Part shown: positions 14,317 through 22,098 of the stretch, piece after piece | Layout: every line of letters begins with the position of its first letter | Numbering within the stretch: the first letter of the stretch is position 1 | Virus record (IMG/VR): IMGVR_UViG_3300043469_000452 | Location: 1 to 22,860 of that record | Reading direction: 5' to 3' (one strand) | Length of the DNA: 22,860 nucleotides | Source: a virus | Position numbers and translations under genes: made by a program | Notes under the pieces: generated by a model | Told to the model about the DNA's origin: nothing | Databases searched by the model: none | Seen by the model: only the letters and a program-made list of their open reading frames with translations

Positions 14317-15489
14317 ATGAAAAAAACAATCCTCTCAATCCTTGTAACATTGCTAAGTGCAGTTGTACTTGGTAGCGTGGTTGCTCCCTTCATTGGAGTT
14401 GATGCCAATGTCGTTATCGGAGTAACATTTTTTAGTGCATTTGCTTTATCAATTGCATTTCCTAAGTTATCACAAACAGTTAACAACTTGACCTATTCTC
14501 CTATTCAGTTTCTAGGGCCATTCTATGAGGAAATCATGAATGAGATTCTATACATGAATGGAACAGTAAGCGGAGGTCTTGTAAGATTTATTGACAGTTT
14601 AAATACTGAAACTGTAATCACAGAATCAAACATTACAGGAGCAGAACAAGCATACGTAGAAACCCCAGCAGGAACTGAATCATCAGGCTCATTAACTTTC
14701 GCAGATAAGATTTCAAGACCTTTTCAGTTTATGATTTACGAAAGGTTTTCACCTAATTCGTTTAGATTTACTAGATTCGCAAAACCAAACGGAAGTGATA
14801 CAGCATTCCCTAAAGTTACAGACGAGTTTGCAAGATTCGTTTTAGATAGATTTGGTAAATTAGAATCACAAAAAATGGAAGCTAGATTTTGGAACGGTGC
14901 AACGGCAGCCACAGCAGTAGCAGCAGCAGCATTAACACCCGGAACAGGTCAAAACGCAATTGGTGCAGCAGAACAAACATACATTGCAGCAGCTCCTGTA
15001 ACATTGATAGATGGTATATTGACTAAATTAATCATGTCATTTAGTGTGACTAAGAGGCGTATCAAAGTAGCAGGAACACCATTGACATCATCAAACATTG
15101 CAACAGAAGTCGCTAAAGTTTACGCAGCAATCTTGCCACAATTGTTACAACCTGCATACTCAGAAGAAATCACAATGTTTATGCCTCATAACTGTAAGCA
15201 GTTAATCAACGCGTTCAACCTTGCAGCAACATACAGAGATTTGTTCACAGTAGACAACGGTAAATACTACTATGGAGGTGTTAAGATTGAGTTTGTACCA
15301 TTGCCAAACAATGCAATTATATGCGGTAAGAAATCAGATTTAATTTGGGCTTGTGACATCACAGATGCAACAGCTAATTTGAAGATTGATTTTATTGCAA
15401 ATGATTCTGAGCAAATGTTTATCAAAGGGCCATACACTCAAGAAAGTGCATTTGTTCAAGCTCAGCAGTTTGTTGTTTACGTAGGTTAA
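14317..15489 (+). CDS. Major capsid protein with hydrophobic N-terminal extension
   Basis: A 390-residue protein placed directly after the protease-scaffold gene, with a plausible HK97-type layout. TFADKISRPFQFMIYERF fits an early structural strand, and later parts include PFQF-like, EEITMFMPHNCKQLI and a C-terminal GPYTQESAFVQAQQFVVYVG. Unusual is the first ~50 residues, with two hydrophobic stretches (about 5-25 and 31-49) that look like membrane helices or a signal peptide. It could be a delta-like region removed by the protease or a temporary membrane anchor. Start ATG 14317 is 1 bp after the previous stop. Confidence 0.8.
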   Translation: MKKTILSILVTLLSAVVLGSVVAPFIGVDANVVIGVTFFSAFALSIAFPKLSQTVNNLTYSPIQFLGPFYEEIMNEILYMNGTVSGGLVRFIDSLNTETVITESNITGAEQAYVETPAGTESSGSLTFADKISRPFQFMIYERFSPNSFRFTRFAKPNGSDTAFPKVTDEFARFVLDRFGKLESQKMEARFWNGATAATAVAAAALTPGTGQNAIGAAEQTYIAAAPVTLIDGILTKLIMSFSVTKRRIKVAGTPLTSSNIATEVAKVYAAILPQLLQPAYSEEITMFMPHNCKQLINAFNLAATYRDLFTVDNGKYYYGGVKIEFVPLPNNAIICGKKSDLIWACDITDATANLKIDFIANDSEQMFIKGPYTQESAFVQAQQFVVYVG

Positions 15490-15508
15490 TCTTTAATCAA
15501 AAAATATT

Positions 15509-16099
15509 ATGAGTTATCCAAGTTGTTTTAACCTTACTAACTTAGCAGCGTCTTGTGACGCTGTTAAGAAAGTAGGTGGAGTAAAATCACGCTTTTGGAT
15601 TGGACAGAAACCCGACATTGCATCTCTAACATTTGGAACTAATGGTGAAGTCACAGCAATGACTTTAACAAGTGGTAAGAAGTTAGGTAGATATGAGGGC
15701 GTTCAATTTAAGAATACAGCACAATTCGATGTTGTGCCGGGTGAAAATAGAAATATGTTCACTCAAACTTTTACAGGTATTTTGTTCTACAAAACACAAA
15801 TTGAACTTGAGCATATTGAAAAATTGTTCAATGCGAATAGAATGTTTGTGATTGTGGAAACGGAAGCAGGCCAATTGAAAGCATATGGTATAGATCAAAA
15901 TCCTTATAAGGCTGCTGATTTAGGCCCTGAAAGAGGTTTGAATATTTCAGCAGGTACAGGTTCTGAAGGTGTTTTGTTAGCTGATACCACAGGCGTAACA
16001 GTTACAATGGCAGCCGATTTTTACAACCCTACAAAGTTGTATAAACCTGCAACAGCAATCGCCACAGTTATCGCAGAATTAGACGCATTATCAGCATAA
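15509..16099 (+). CDS. Tail tube protein, copy 1
   Basis: A 196-residue protein starting MSYPSCFNLTNLAASCDAVK, with KKVGGVKSRFWIGQK, then GEVTAMTLTSGKKLGRYEG and FKNTAQFDVVPGENRNMF. The order of a short strand, a TxxxGKK hairpin and a beta-rich barrel is typical of tail tube subunits in Bacteroidota siphoviruses. It lies just after the capsid gene and is followed after 4 bp by a clear paralogue. Hexamers of the protein would stack around the tape measure. No sheath gene is nearby, so the tail should be non-contractile. Confidence 0.75.
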   Translation: MSYPSCFNLTNLAASCDAVKKVGGVKSRFWIGQKPDIASLTFGTNGEVTAMTLTSGKKLGRYEGVQFKNTAQFDVVPGENRNMFTQTFTGILFYKTQIELEHIEKLFNANRMFVIVETEAGQLKAYGIDQNPYKAADLGPERGLNISAGTGSEGVLLADTTGVTVTMAADFYNPTKLYKPATAIATVIAELDALSA

Positions 16100-16103
16100 G
16101 ACT

Positions 16104-16772
16104 ATGACTTATCCAAGTTGCCACGATTTAACGAATTTAAATGCAAGTTGTGACGCTATCAAGAAAGTTGGTGGCGTTACAGCTCGTGTTTGGATTGGTA
16201 AAAAAAGAGACTTTATAGACAAGACAGCGCAGCAATATCTGTTATTTTCAGATCCGTTGGCTATATTTGGTTATGATGTTTGGGTATTATACTTTGATGC
16301 AGTATTAGCTAGTGTAACTGAGTTGGCCTATTTTGAGGGTGTTCAGTTGAAAAACACAGCAGGCTTTGAAGTAGTTGCGGGTGCAAATGTAAACGCATAT
16401 AATCACAACGTAAATCTAGTTTTATTCAACTACACTCAACAGGACATTGCAAAGCTAAACACTCTAATGGTTGATGAAGATATGGTTGTGTTTATTGGAA
16501 CTGAAAGCGGTTCAGTTAAGGCATACGGATTCGATTATGATGATAACAACGACTTGTCAAGCAGACTAGGCATGAAAGTAATTCAGGGTACAGGATTAGA
16601 CCCAGTAGAGTTACAAGGTGAAGTTGGTGTTACATTGCAATTGCAAGCAATGAATATGACAAAGGCACCTTTAGTATTAGAGTCCGTTTATGAAGAGGAT
16701 GGAGCAAATCAGTTGACGGATTATCAAGACATAATTGACAGCTTGAATTTGTTAGCTGCGAATAATGCTTAG
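16104..16772 (+). CDS. Tail tube protein paralogue, copy 2
   Basis: A 222-residue paralogue of the preceding gene. MTYPSCHDLTNLNASCDAIK and KKVGGVTARVWIGKK align almost residue for residue with the first copy; EGVQLKNTAGFEVVAGANVN and the GSVKAYGFD segment also match. It is longer because of an insertion around residues 45-70, and its C-terminus (SVYEEDGANQLTD) diverges. It may form a minor tube or tail-end component, or both may build one mixed tube. Its stop overlaps the next start by 8 bp. Confidence 0.7.
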   Translation: MTYPSCHDLTNLNASCDAIKKVGGVTARVWIGKKRDFIDKTAQQYLLFSDPLAIFGYDVWVLYFDAVLASVTELAYFEGVQLKNTAGFEVVAGANVNAYNHNVNLVLFNYTQQDIAKLNTLMVDEDMVVFIGTESGSVKAYGFDYDDNNDLSSRLGMKVIQGTGLDPVELQGEVGVTLQLQAMNMTKAPLVLESVYEEDGANQLTDYQDIIDSLNLLAANNA

Positions 16773-17091
16773 TGGTTTTTATAACACAGATAAGTCGTAT
16801 ATTGTTGCCGAAAATAAAAGGCTGTTTGGAGTAGATGTTTGCCCGACTTGTCATGGACAGTTGGTTGATGCTTACAACAGACTGAACACATATTTAAAAA
16901 ACGAAAATATCATGGCAAAAAAGGAAGTAGTAAAAATAGAAAAACCTAAAACAGGTTATAAATTAAAATCCGAGTTTATCGGTTCAACTTACGTTAATGG
17001 TACGGTTGAAATAAAGTTGAGTGAAGTTGATTTGAGCGAGGTTGAAAAGTTGTTTACTGAGCAAGAAATCAAAACATACTTTGACAGCTAA
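16765..17091 (+). CDS. Hypothetical protein with CxxC motif, 108 aa
   Basis: ATG 16765 overlaps the tail tube stop by 8 bp. The first ~50 residues include NKRLFGVDVCPTCHGQLVDA, with a CPTCH motif suggesting a metal-binding or redox site. Residues about 50-108 begin MAKKEVVKIEKPKTG and form a separate beta-rich, acidic-ended unit. An internal ATG at about 16912 could start that second unit alone, so the gene may encode two products or be a fusion of two small proteins. It lies just before the portal gene. No family is recognised. Confidence 0.6.
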   Translation: MLSGFYNTDKSYIVAENKRLFGVDVCPTCHGQLVDAYNRLNTYLKNENIMAKKEVVKIEKPKTGYKLKSEFIGSTYVNGTVEIKLSEVDLSEVEKLFTEQEIKTYFDS

Positions 17092-18460
17092 AACATCCAT
17101 ATTAGGCGTACTTAAAAGAGTAGTAGATAAGATTGCTATTGTTAAAGAAAACAAAGGCACTAAAGTCTATGAAAATACTTTTGCAGGGGAACTTGTAAAG
17201 GCCTGCATGAATAGTGGAACATCTCGTATCTGCATTGAACGCAGGGCGTCTTATATTTATGGAGGGGGTTTTGTTGATGAAACATTAGCAGAAACTAAAG
17301 CGAATAAAAAACAAACCTTTGCGAAACTACTTGCAACAAGTTCACAGAACACAGCTATTTTAAAGGCTGTTTGTTACCGTGTAATGGTAGACCATAACGG
17401 TGATATATTCGCAATTTACAACGTACCAGTCGATAAGGTAGATAGAACTTCAGACAATCGTTTTAGATTTAATCCAACTAAAAATACGGATAACTTTGAT
17501 AGGACTTTAGACAAGTTTTATGACGAATTTAATCCGCAAATGTCACCACAGCAAAGAGCTGTTGAATTACAAAAAGAGTTACAGAAATACGGCACACAAC
17601 AAGGCCGTTTTGTTTATGTGTTTAATCAAGGGATTGGACAAGAATACTATTCAATACCTCCCGCTTATAGTGGAATTGAGGACATAAAAACAGATGCTCA
17701 GTTGTCGAGTTATGAACTTGAGAATTTAGAAAACGGATTTATGCCGTCTGCTGTACTTACTTTAATCGGTAAGGTAGATGATACGATTATAAATGAGCAA
17801 ACGGGCAAGACTGAGAAGGATGAATTGACAACTAATTTATCAAACTTTACGGCAAAAGAAGGAGGCCGTGCAAGGTTGTTAGTAATGGCAGCCGATACTA
17901 AAGAGCAAGTACCTGTACTTCAACAAATGGATGCAAGTAAAATACTTGACGGACTAGATAAGATTACAGACAGAGTAGGGCGCAAAGTTTGCAGACTGTT
18001 TGAAATTCCCCCCGTATTAGCAGGGTTTGAAGATGCTAGTATATTAGGCTCAAATCAAACATTCAAAAACGCTTTAACGATACTTCAGCACTCAGTTAAA
18101 AAAGACCAAGATTTAATCATTGAGGCGTTAAATATTATTTACCCAACTTACAACTTTGAGATTAAGCAATTACAATTGATTGACTACATCCCTGCTGAAG
18201 TTATGGCTAAGTTGACTGATGATGAATTAAGAGGTTTAGCAGGTTATGAACCACTTGAATCTGATATAGATGGTAACACGGTAACAATGGCCGAGCGTTT
18301 AGGAGTTGGTGGAACACAAGCATTGGTTGCTACATTGAGCGATCCATTATTAACACCTGAGCAAAAACAAAACGCATTAGTAATATTATTCGGTTTATCA
18401 ATTGAGGATGCTATGAAATTAGCTCCAAAAGTTGTGATGCCATATGAAGGTTTAAAATAA
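17081..18460 (+). CDS. Portal protein
   Basis: A portal-like protein of about 459 residues. No ATG lies at a suitable N-terminus, so TTG 17081 (reading MTAKTSILGVLKRVVDKIA) is chosen, 11 bp inside the end of the upstream gene; an earlier TTG at 17042 is possible. Middle motifs include CIERRASYIYGGGFVD, KAVCYRVMVDHNGDIFAIYN and RFVYVFNQGIGQEYYSIPP. The later RVGRKVCRLFEIPPVLAGF with EDASILGSNQTFKNA is characteristic of Bacteroidota phage portals. It forms the dodecameric channel bound by the terminase and neck. It lies downstream of the capsid gene, not next to terL. Confidence 0.85.
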   Translation: MTAKTSILGVLKRVVDKIAIVKENKGTKVYENTFAGELVKACMNSGTSRICIERRASYIYGGGFVDETLAETKANKKQTFAKLLATSSQNTAILKAVCYRVMVDHNGDIFAIYNVPVDKVDRTSDNRFRFNPTKNTDNFDRTLDKFYDEFNPQMSPQQRAVELQKELQKYGTQQGRFVYVFNQGIGQEYYSIPPAYSGIEDIKTDAQLSSYELENLENGFMPSAVLTLIGKVDDTIINEQTGKTEKDELTTNLSNFTAKEGGRARLLVMAADTKEQVPVLQQMDASKILDGLDKITDRVGRKVCRLFEIPPVLAGFEDASILGSNQTFKNALTILQHSVKKDQDLIIEALNIIYPTYNFEIKQLQLIDYIPAEVMAKLTDDELRGLAGYEPLESDIDGNTVTMAERLGVGGTQALVATLSDPLLTPEQKQNALVILFGLSIEDAMKLAPKVVMPYEGLK

Positions 18461-18467
18461 AAAAGAA

Positions 18468-18548
18468 ATGAGTACACAAACTAAAACTATTGAAATTGAA
18501 ATCGGTGATGCAGAATCTCAAACAGCAGTTGTAACAGTAGGGCCATAA
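18468..18548 (+). CDS. Micro-protein, 26 aa, between portal and connector
   Basis: ATG 18468 starts a 26-residue reading frame, MSTQTKTIEIEIGDAESQ then TAVVTVGP, ending TAA at 18546-18548. It is preceded by an A-rich AAAAAGAA leader and its stop overlaps ATG 18548 as TAATG, the same coupling as other genes here. The alternating strand-like IEIEIG sequence is not random-looking. The function is unknown; it may act mainly to couple translation. Confidence 0.5.
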   Translation: MSTQTKTIEIEIGDAESQTAVVTVGP

Positions 18549-19171
18549 TGGAAGCGATCATAGCTAAAACAGATTTGAATATGTGTCCTCGTTGGAGTGA
18601 CAACATTAAAGATGAATGGATTAATCCGCTTTTAAGCCAAGCGTGCGAGTATTCATTTTATGACACTATTAGTCAAAGTCTGTATAATGCTATGCTTACA
18701 TTTTACAATGAGTGGGATGAGAATGTATTCGACTTAGCTGATTCATATGTATTGAATGATTATACTTTATATTCAGGTAGTATCTACAAATGTATATTAG
18801 GTTACTCAGGGCCAACAACAGACACGCCTCCACAAGACCCTACACATTGGGAAATTAATGAACTAGGCAATTTTTACTATCAATTTGCAAGGCCGTATTT
18901 GGTTTATAAAGCCTATCAAAAATTCTTGCTATGGCATGGGAAACACATTGCACAAAGCGGATTTAGAAAGCATACGGATAATACTTCATTTGAAATTAGT
19001 TCAGATGAGCTAGGTTATATTATGGGAGATGTGCGAGGTGTTATTTCGGTAAAAGAAACAAAGATGCTGAATGAATTAAATACTAAAGATTATACATTCG
19101 ACACGGTTGTATATTTAAAGAATGAGAACGTAAAAGAAAGCAGGGGAGGTATTCAAATATTCGGGGTATGA
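18548..19171 (+). CDS. Head-tail connector / adaptor-like protein with CBM-like insert
   Basis: A 207-residue protein directly after the portal, where the adaptor is expected. It resembles DUF6712-type Bacteroidota phage proteins: N-terminal DEWINPLLSQACEYSFYD and a C-terminal helical region with KAYQKFLLWHGKHIAQSGF. Residues about 60-104 carry a separate small module with SYVLNDYTLYSGSIYKCI, then PPQDPTHWEI. That Y-x-G-x-x-Y ... P-x-x-W pattern resembles carbohydrate-binding modules of families 5/12. The stop overlaps the next start as ATGA (19168-19171). Confidence 0.65.
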   Translation: MEAIIAKTDLNMCPRWSDNIKDEWINPLLSQACEYSFYDTISQSLYNAMLTFYNEWDENVFDLADSYVLNDYTLYSGSIYKCILGYSGPTTDTPPQDPTHWEINELGNFYYQFARPYLVYKAYQKFLLWHGKHIAQSGFRKHTDNTSFEISSDELGYIMGDVRGVISVKETKMLNELNTKDYTFDTVVYLKNENVKESRGGIQIFGV

Positions 19172-20487
19172 CATACAGTGAAGTAGTTACATTAATTGAA
19201 CAAGTCGCAAACACCGTTAACGCTAATGGTGTTTTTTTTCATGGGCGAAATTATGATACTTCATTAGAGTATGGTGATGTGTTTCCTCAAATTCAATTAT
19301 ACCCATTTACGCAAGATAACTTTGGCGATAATTTCAAAAGAAATAATTTACTCATATCGTTTTTGATTGAGGATTCTCACGATTATACATTAGCACAACG
19401 GCAAGCATTGATAAATCAAATGGATGTTTTGTCATTAGCATTTGAAACAGTTTTAAGAACACAAACAGTACAGATTGAAACCATAAGGCGTGAACCTCAA
19501 TTCATGACTTTGATGGGAAACTTGACAGGGATAGCAATGAGAATATCATTACTTACACCTGACTTATGCGCTGCACCTGTACCGACATCACCAGTCAACA
19601 CAGTAGCACCTACTATTTCACCGAGTGGAGTTCAACCTGTTGGAACTTTATTTACTGCAAGCGTTGGAACGTGGGTGGGGACTTTGCCTATTACTTATGA
19701 ATATAGATGGACACGAAACGGAACGCCTATTAATTTGGCTACCAATTCCACTTATACGAGTGTGAATGCGGATGAAGGTAGTACGATTAGGTGTGAAGTA
19801 AGGGCAACAAATGACTATGGAACTTCAAGTTATGTGGCAAGTAGTAATTCATCATTGTGCGGAGCGGTACCAGTGAACACAGTAGCCCCTGTAATAAGCG
19901 GAAATACTACTTTAGGTAGTACATTAACAACAACAAATGGAACGTGGACAGGAACGGCAACAATTACTTTTGGTTATCAGTGGAAACGCAATGGAACTAA
20001 TATCAATGGAGCGACTAATTCAACTTATGTATTAGCTGTTGCTGATAGTGCTGCAAGTATTACGTGTCAAGTTACGGGAACTAATTCAATAGGTACGGGA
20101 AATGCTACATCAAACACGATAATGGCAGGGAATTATGCACCTTCAAACACGGTCGCACCTACATTAAGTCCGAGCGGTTCACAAGTTACGGGAACGGTTA
20201 TCACATTGGGCAATGGAACATGGAGTGGTGCAAGCCCGATAACATATGAATACAGATGGACTAGGGATAACGTGGTAATTAGTGGCGAAACTGCAAACAC
20301 TTACACTATATTAGCAGGTGACGATGGAACGGTAATTAAAGGACAAGTAAGGGCTACAAATGCAGCAGGTGTAAGTTCATATGTAACAACTTCAAATCAA
20401 GTTGATGCGGTGAATGCGGTCACTTTGGTTTGGGGAACAGCATCACCACAAAATTGGGGAACAGCAACAGCAAGTAATTGGGGATAA
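19168..20487 (+). CDS. Tail terminator/neck-like protein fused to three Ig-like repeats
   Basis: A 439-residue protein. Residues 1-140 (MTYSEVVTLIEQVANTV; FPQIQLYPFTQDNFGD) form a compact domain that, by position after the connector, could be a tail terminator or neck protein. Three Ig-like repeats of about 90 residues follow, starting at residues 143, 236 and 326. Each has NTVAP, GTW(V/T/S)G, a YRW/YQW-x-R strand and an (A/G)TN end. A short tail with TLVWGTASPQNWGTATASNW closes the protein. The repeats probably project from the virion and may bind glycans or the cell surface. A fusion of neck-like and Ig-like parts is unusual but the frame is unbroken. Confidence 0.7.
   Translation: MTYSEVVTLIEQVANTVNANGVFFHGRNYDTSLEYGDVFPQIQLYPFTQDNFGDNFKRNNLLISFLIEDSHDYTLAQRQALINQMDVLSLAFETVLRTQTVQIETIRREPQFMTLMGNLTGIAMRISLLTPDLCAAPVPTSPVNTVAPTISPSGVQPVGTLFTASVGTWVGTLPITYEYRWTRNGTPINLATNSTYTSVNADEGSTIRCEVRATNDYGTSSYVASSNSSLCGAVPVNTVAPVISGNTTLGSTLTTTNGTWTGTATITFGYQWKRNGTNINGATNSTYVLAVADSAASITCQVTGTNSIGTGNATSNTIMAGNYAPSNTVAPTLSPSGSQVTGTVITLGNGTWSGASPITYEYRWTRDNVVISGETANTYTILAGDDGTVIKGQVRATNAAGVSSYVTTSNQVDAVNAVTLVWGTASPQNWGTATASNWG
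19594..20400 (+). repeat. Three tandem Ig-like coding repeats (93 and 90 codons apart)
   Basis: Homologous segments begin near 19594, 19873 and 20143 and share the encoded NTVAP, GTW-x-G and TN motifs. The DNA copies are diverged, with repeats 1 and 3 the closest pair by eye (both encode PSG, PITYEYRWTR and GVSSY/GTSSY). Confidence 0.75.
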
Positions 20488-20509
20488 TAATAAATAAAAC
20501 AAAACAGAT

Positions 20510-21043
20510 ATGGCAAATTTAAGCGGTCAAAACATTGGCACAAATTACAAAGGAATACTAAACTTAGGCAGCACAATTAACACTGCATTAAGTGGAACAT
20601 TGCAAGCTATTACAGATGGAGATGGTAACGCAAGTCCGCTACAGTTAAGCAGTAGCGAAATCAGTGTTGGCTCAATTTCTGGGGCTAAACTTGCAGTAAA
20701 GGGGAATGGGTCATCATTTGCAACATTTTCGTTTATTGTACAGAACAGTTCAGGCGCTAATTTGCTTCGGATTAGGGATGATGGGCAAATTTTCGCTGAG
20801 GGTGGTGGAGCATTTAGTTCAGCAGGTATTACTGGTACGGCCTATGGTTTGTTTGGCCCATTGGCGGCATATGATGCAAGTGCTGTGGTTGTAATGGGCT
20901 CAACAACACAAGGATTTTTACCACCAAAAATGACAACTACACAAAGAGATGCAATAGGAAGCCCTTCTGAGGGACTTGTTGTTTATAACACAACTACAAA
21001 AGTTTTAAATTTCTACAACGGTAGTGTGTGGGCTGCGGTTTAA
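20510..21043 (+). CDS. Tail fibre-like structural protein
   Basis: A 177-residue protein rich in Gly, Ser, Ala and Thr. The first two thirds are beta-repeat-like with NLSGQNIGTNYKGILNLGS. The C-terminus carries a motif common in Bacteroidota phage fibres and surface proteins: TTQGFLPPKMTTTQRDAIG, then GLVVYNTTTKVLNFYNGSVW. In related proteins this segment ends fibre chains and may help trimerisation or attachment. It lies after the Ig-repeat protein and before the lysis module. The host receptor is not predictable. Confidence 0.75.
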   Translation: MANLSGQNIGTNYKGILNLGSTINTALSGTLQAITDGDGNASPLQLSSSEISVGSISGAKLAVKGNGSSFATFSFIVQNSSGANLLRIRDDGQIFAEGGGAFSSAGITGTAYGLFGPLAAYDASAVVVMGSTTQGFLPPKMTTTQRDAIGSPSEGLVVYNTTTKVLNFYNGSVWAAV

Positions 21044-21068
21044 CAAGATAACTTAATTACTCAAAAAT

Positions 21069-21359
21069 ATGATACAAGCAACAGGAACAATTACAAAACA
21101 GGATGGAGTGACAACTTTCGTCAATCCTCTTTTAAATGTCTCCCACAACAACTCTTGTTATGGGAAACCGCAAACATTAGCAGCTCAAGTGGTTGTAATG
21201 ACAACAGTAGGAGAACAGACATTTGCACAACCAATCATTTATGGAGAAATATTGATGTGCTTATACAACGTAAACAATCCCACATTCGAGGGTGCTCAGT
21301 TGTTTTTAAAAGAACAACTCGAAAAAGCATTCCCAACCGTAACATTTAAAATAGTATGA
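21069..21359 (+). CDS. Hypothetical protein, 96 aa
   Basis: A 96-residue protein starting MIQATGTITKQDGVTTFVNP, with no signal peptide or membrane segment and two or three strands suggested before a helical C-terminus (FEGAQLFLKEQLEKAF). The start follows an A-rich leader and the stop overlaps ATG 21356 as ATGA. It sits between fibre and lysis genes. No family is recognised; a small virion or fibre-assembly role is only a guess. Confidence 0.6.
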   Translation: MIQATGTITKQDGVTTFVNPLLNVSHNNSCYGKPQTLAAQVVVMTTVGEQTFAQPIIYGEILMCLYNVNNPTFEGAQLFLKEQLEKAFPTVTFKIV

Positions 21360-21523
21360 AAATAATATTAGAACTAGATGTAAATGAAGTTCAATTAATA
21401 TTGAATGGATTAGGCGAATTGCCTGCTAAAATTAGTATTGAAACGATACTTAAAATTAAAGCAGAAAGCGAAAAGCAAATTGCAGAGTTTGAAACTAAAC
21501 CAATACTAGAAGAAGATGTTTGA
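21356..21523 (+). CDS. Small helical hypothetical protein, 55 aa
   Basis: ATG 21356 lies in an ATGA overlap with the previous stop and the frame ends TGA 21521-21523, overlapping the next start by 8 bp. The 55 residues read MKIILELDVNEVQLILNGLG, then a helical part rich in Lys, Glu and Ala. Similar short proteins are common between fibre and lysis genes of Bacteroidota phages (recollection). Function unknown. Confidence 0.6.
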   Translation: MKIILELDVNEVQLILNGLGELPAKISIETILKIKAESEKQIAEFETKPILEEDV

Positions 21524-21860
21524 AAACGAATTAGCACAATGGATAGTAGTTGCATTGATAGGGGTTATTACCTACTTTTTAAAGCAACTACACACAGACA
21601 TCAGAAAGCATTCTGAAAGGGTGTTTGCATTAGAGAAATCCTATATTGAACTTAGTCAAAAGTACATGACAGTCGAACAAAGACAAGTTACAGACATGAT
21701 GAATATCACAAAGATATTTGAGTTGAAATTGGAAGGTGTGACTAAGCAACTAGAACACATGAACAATAATCTAAAATCGCAAAACAATACTGCAACCATG
21801 CAGAAGATGTTAGAGATAATTGAAAGCGATATAATCAATCACAAGAATGAAAATAATTGA
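21516..21860 (+). CDS. Membrane-anchored coiled-coil protein in lysis cluster
   Basis: A 114-residue protein with one N-terminal transmembrane segment (about residues 9-25, WIVVALIGVITYFL) and a long charged helical tail likely to form coiled coil. The layout resembles holin-accessory or spanin-like proteins (haemolysin XhlA-type), anchored in the inner membrane with the coil outside the bilayer. It overlaps both neighbours (8 bp before, 14 bp after), so it is expressed with the holin candidate. The precise role is inferred from location. Confidence 0.6.
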   Translation: MFENELAQWIVVALIGVITYFLKQLHTDIRKHSERVFALEKSYIELSQKYMTVEQRQVTDMMNITKIFELKLEGVTKQLEHMNNNLKSQNNTATMQKMLEIIESDIINHKNENN

Positions 21861-22098
21861 CGAATTTCTTTTAACACTATCCAACAAAAAAAGCCTACTC
21901 AGTTCAAAAAGAATAGAAAGGTTTGCGGTGTTTAGTATTATGTTAGCTTCAACTATTGGATATGTTGTTACTCACTTAATAAAATGTTCAATGACTTCAA
22001 CTGACCTTATGTTAGTAGTTGGCGGATGGTTAAGTTATGCGGGGTTTAATACTTTACAAATTAAAAAAGATAAACAGAATGAAACCGAAAATCAGTAA
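21847..22098 (+). CDS. Holin candidate, two transmembrane helices
   Basis: An 83-residue protein with a basic N-terminal region (SNKKSLLSSKRIERF), two hydrophobic segments at about residues 26-44 and 52-70, and a highly charged C-terminal tail (KKDKQNETENQ). Size and topology match class II holins, and it lies directly before an endolysin gene that it overlaps by 20 bp. It would open the inner membrane at the end of infection. No family-specific motif is recognised. Confidence 0.7.
   Translation: MKIIDEFLLTLSNKKSLLSSKRIERFAVFSIMLASTIGYVVTHLIKCSMTSTDLMLVVGGWLSYAGFNTLQIKKDKQNETENQ

Noticed and set aside
20706-20894. A 62-codon + strand frame inside the fibre gene
   Set aside because: Out of frame with the fibre gene, no leader or coupling, and unlike any phage protein.
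22037-22078. Longer endolysin start at ATG 22037
   Set aside because: It adds residues encoded inside the holin gene with no signal sequence or conserved motif; ATG 22079 has an A-rich leader and normal short overlap.
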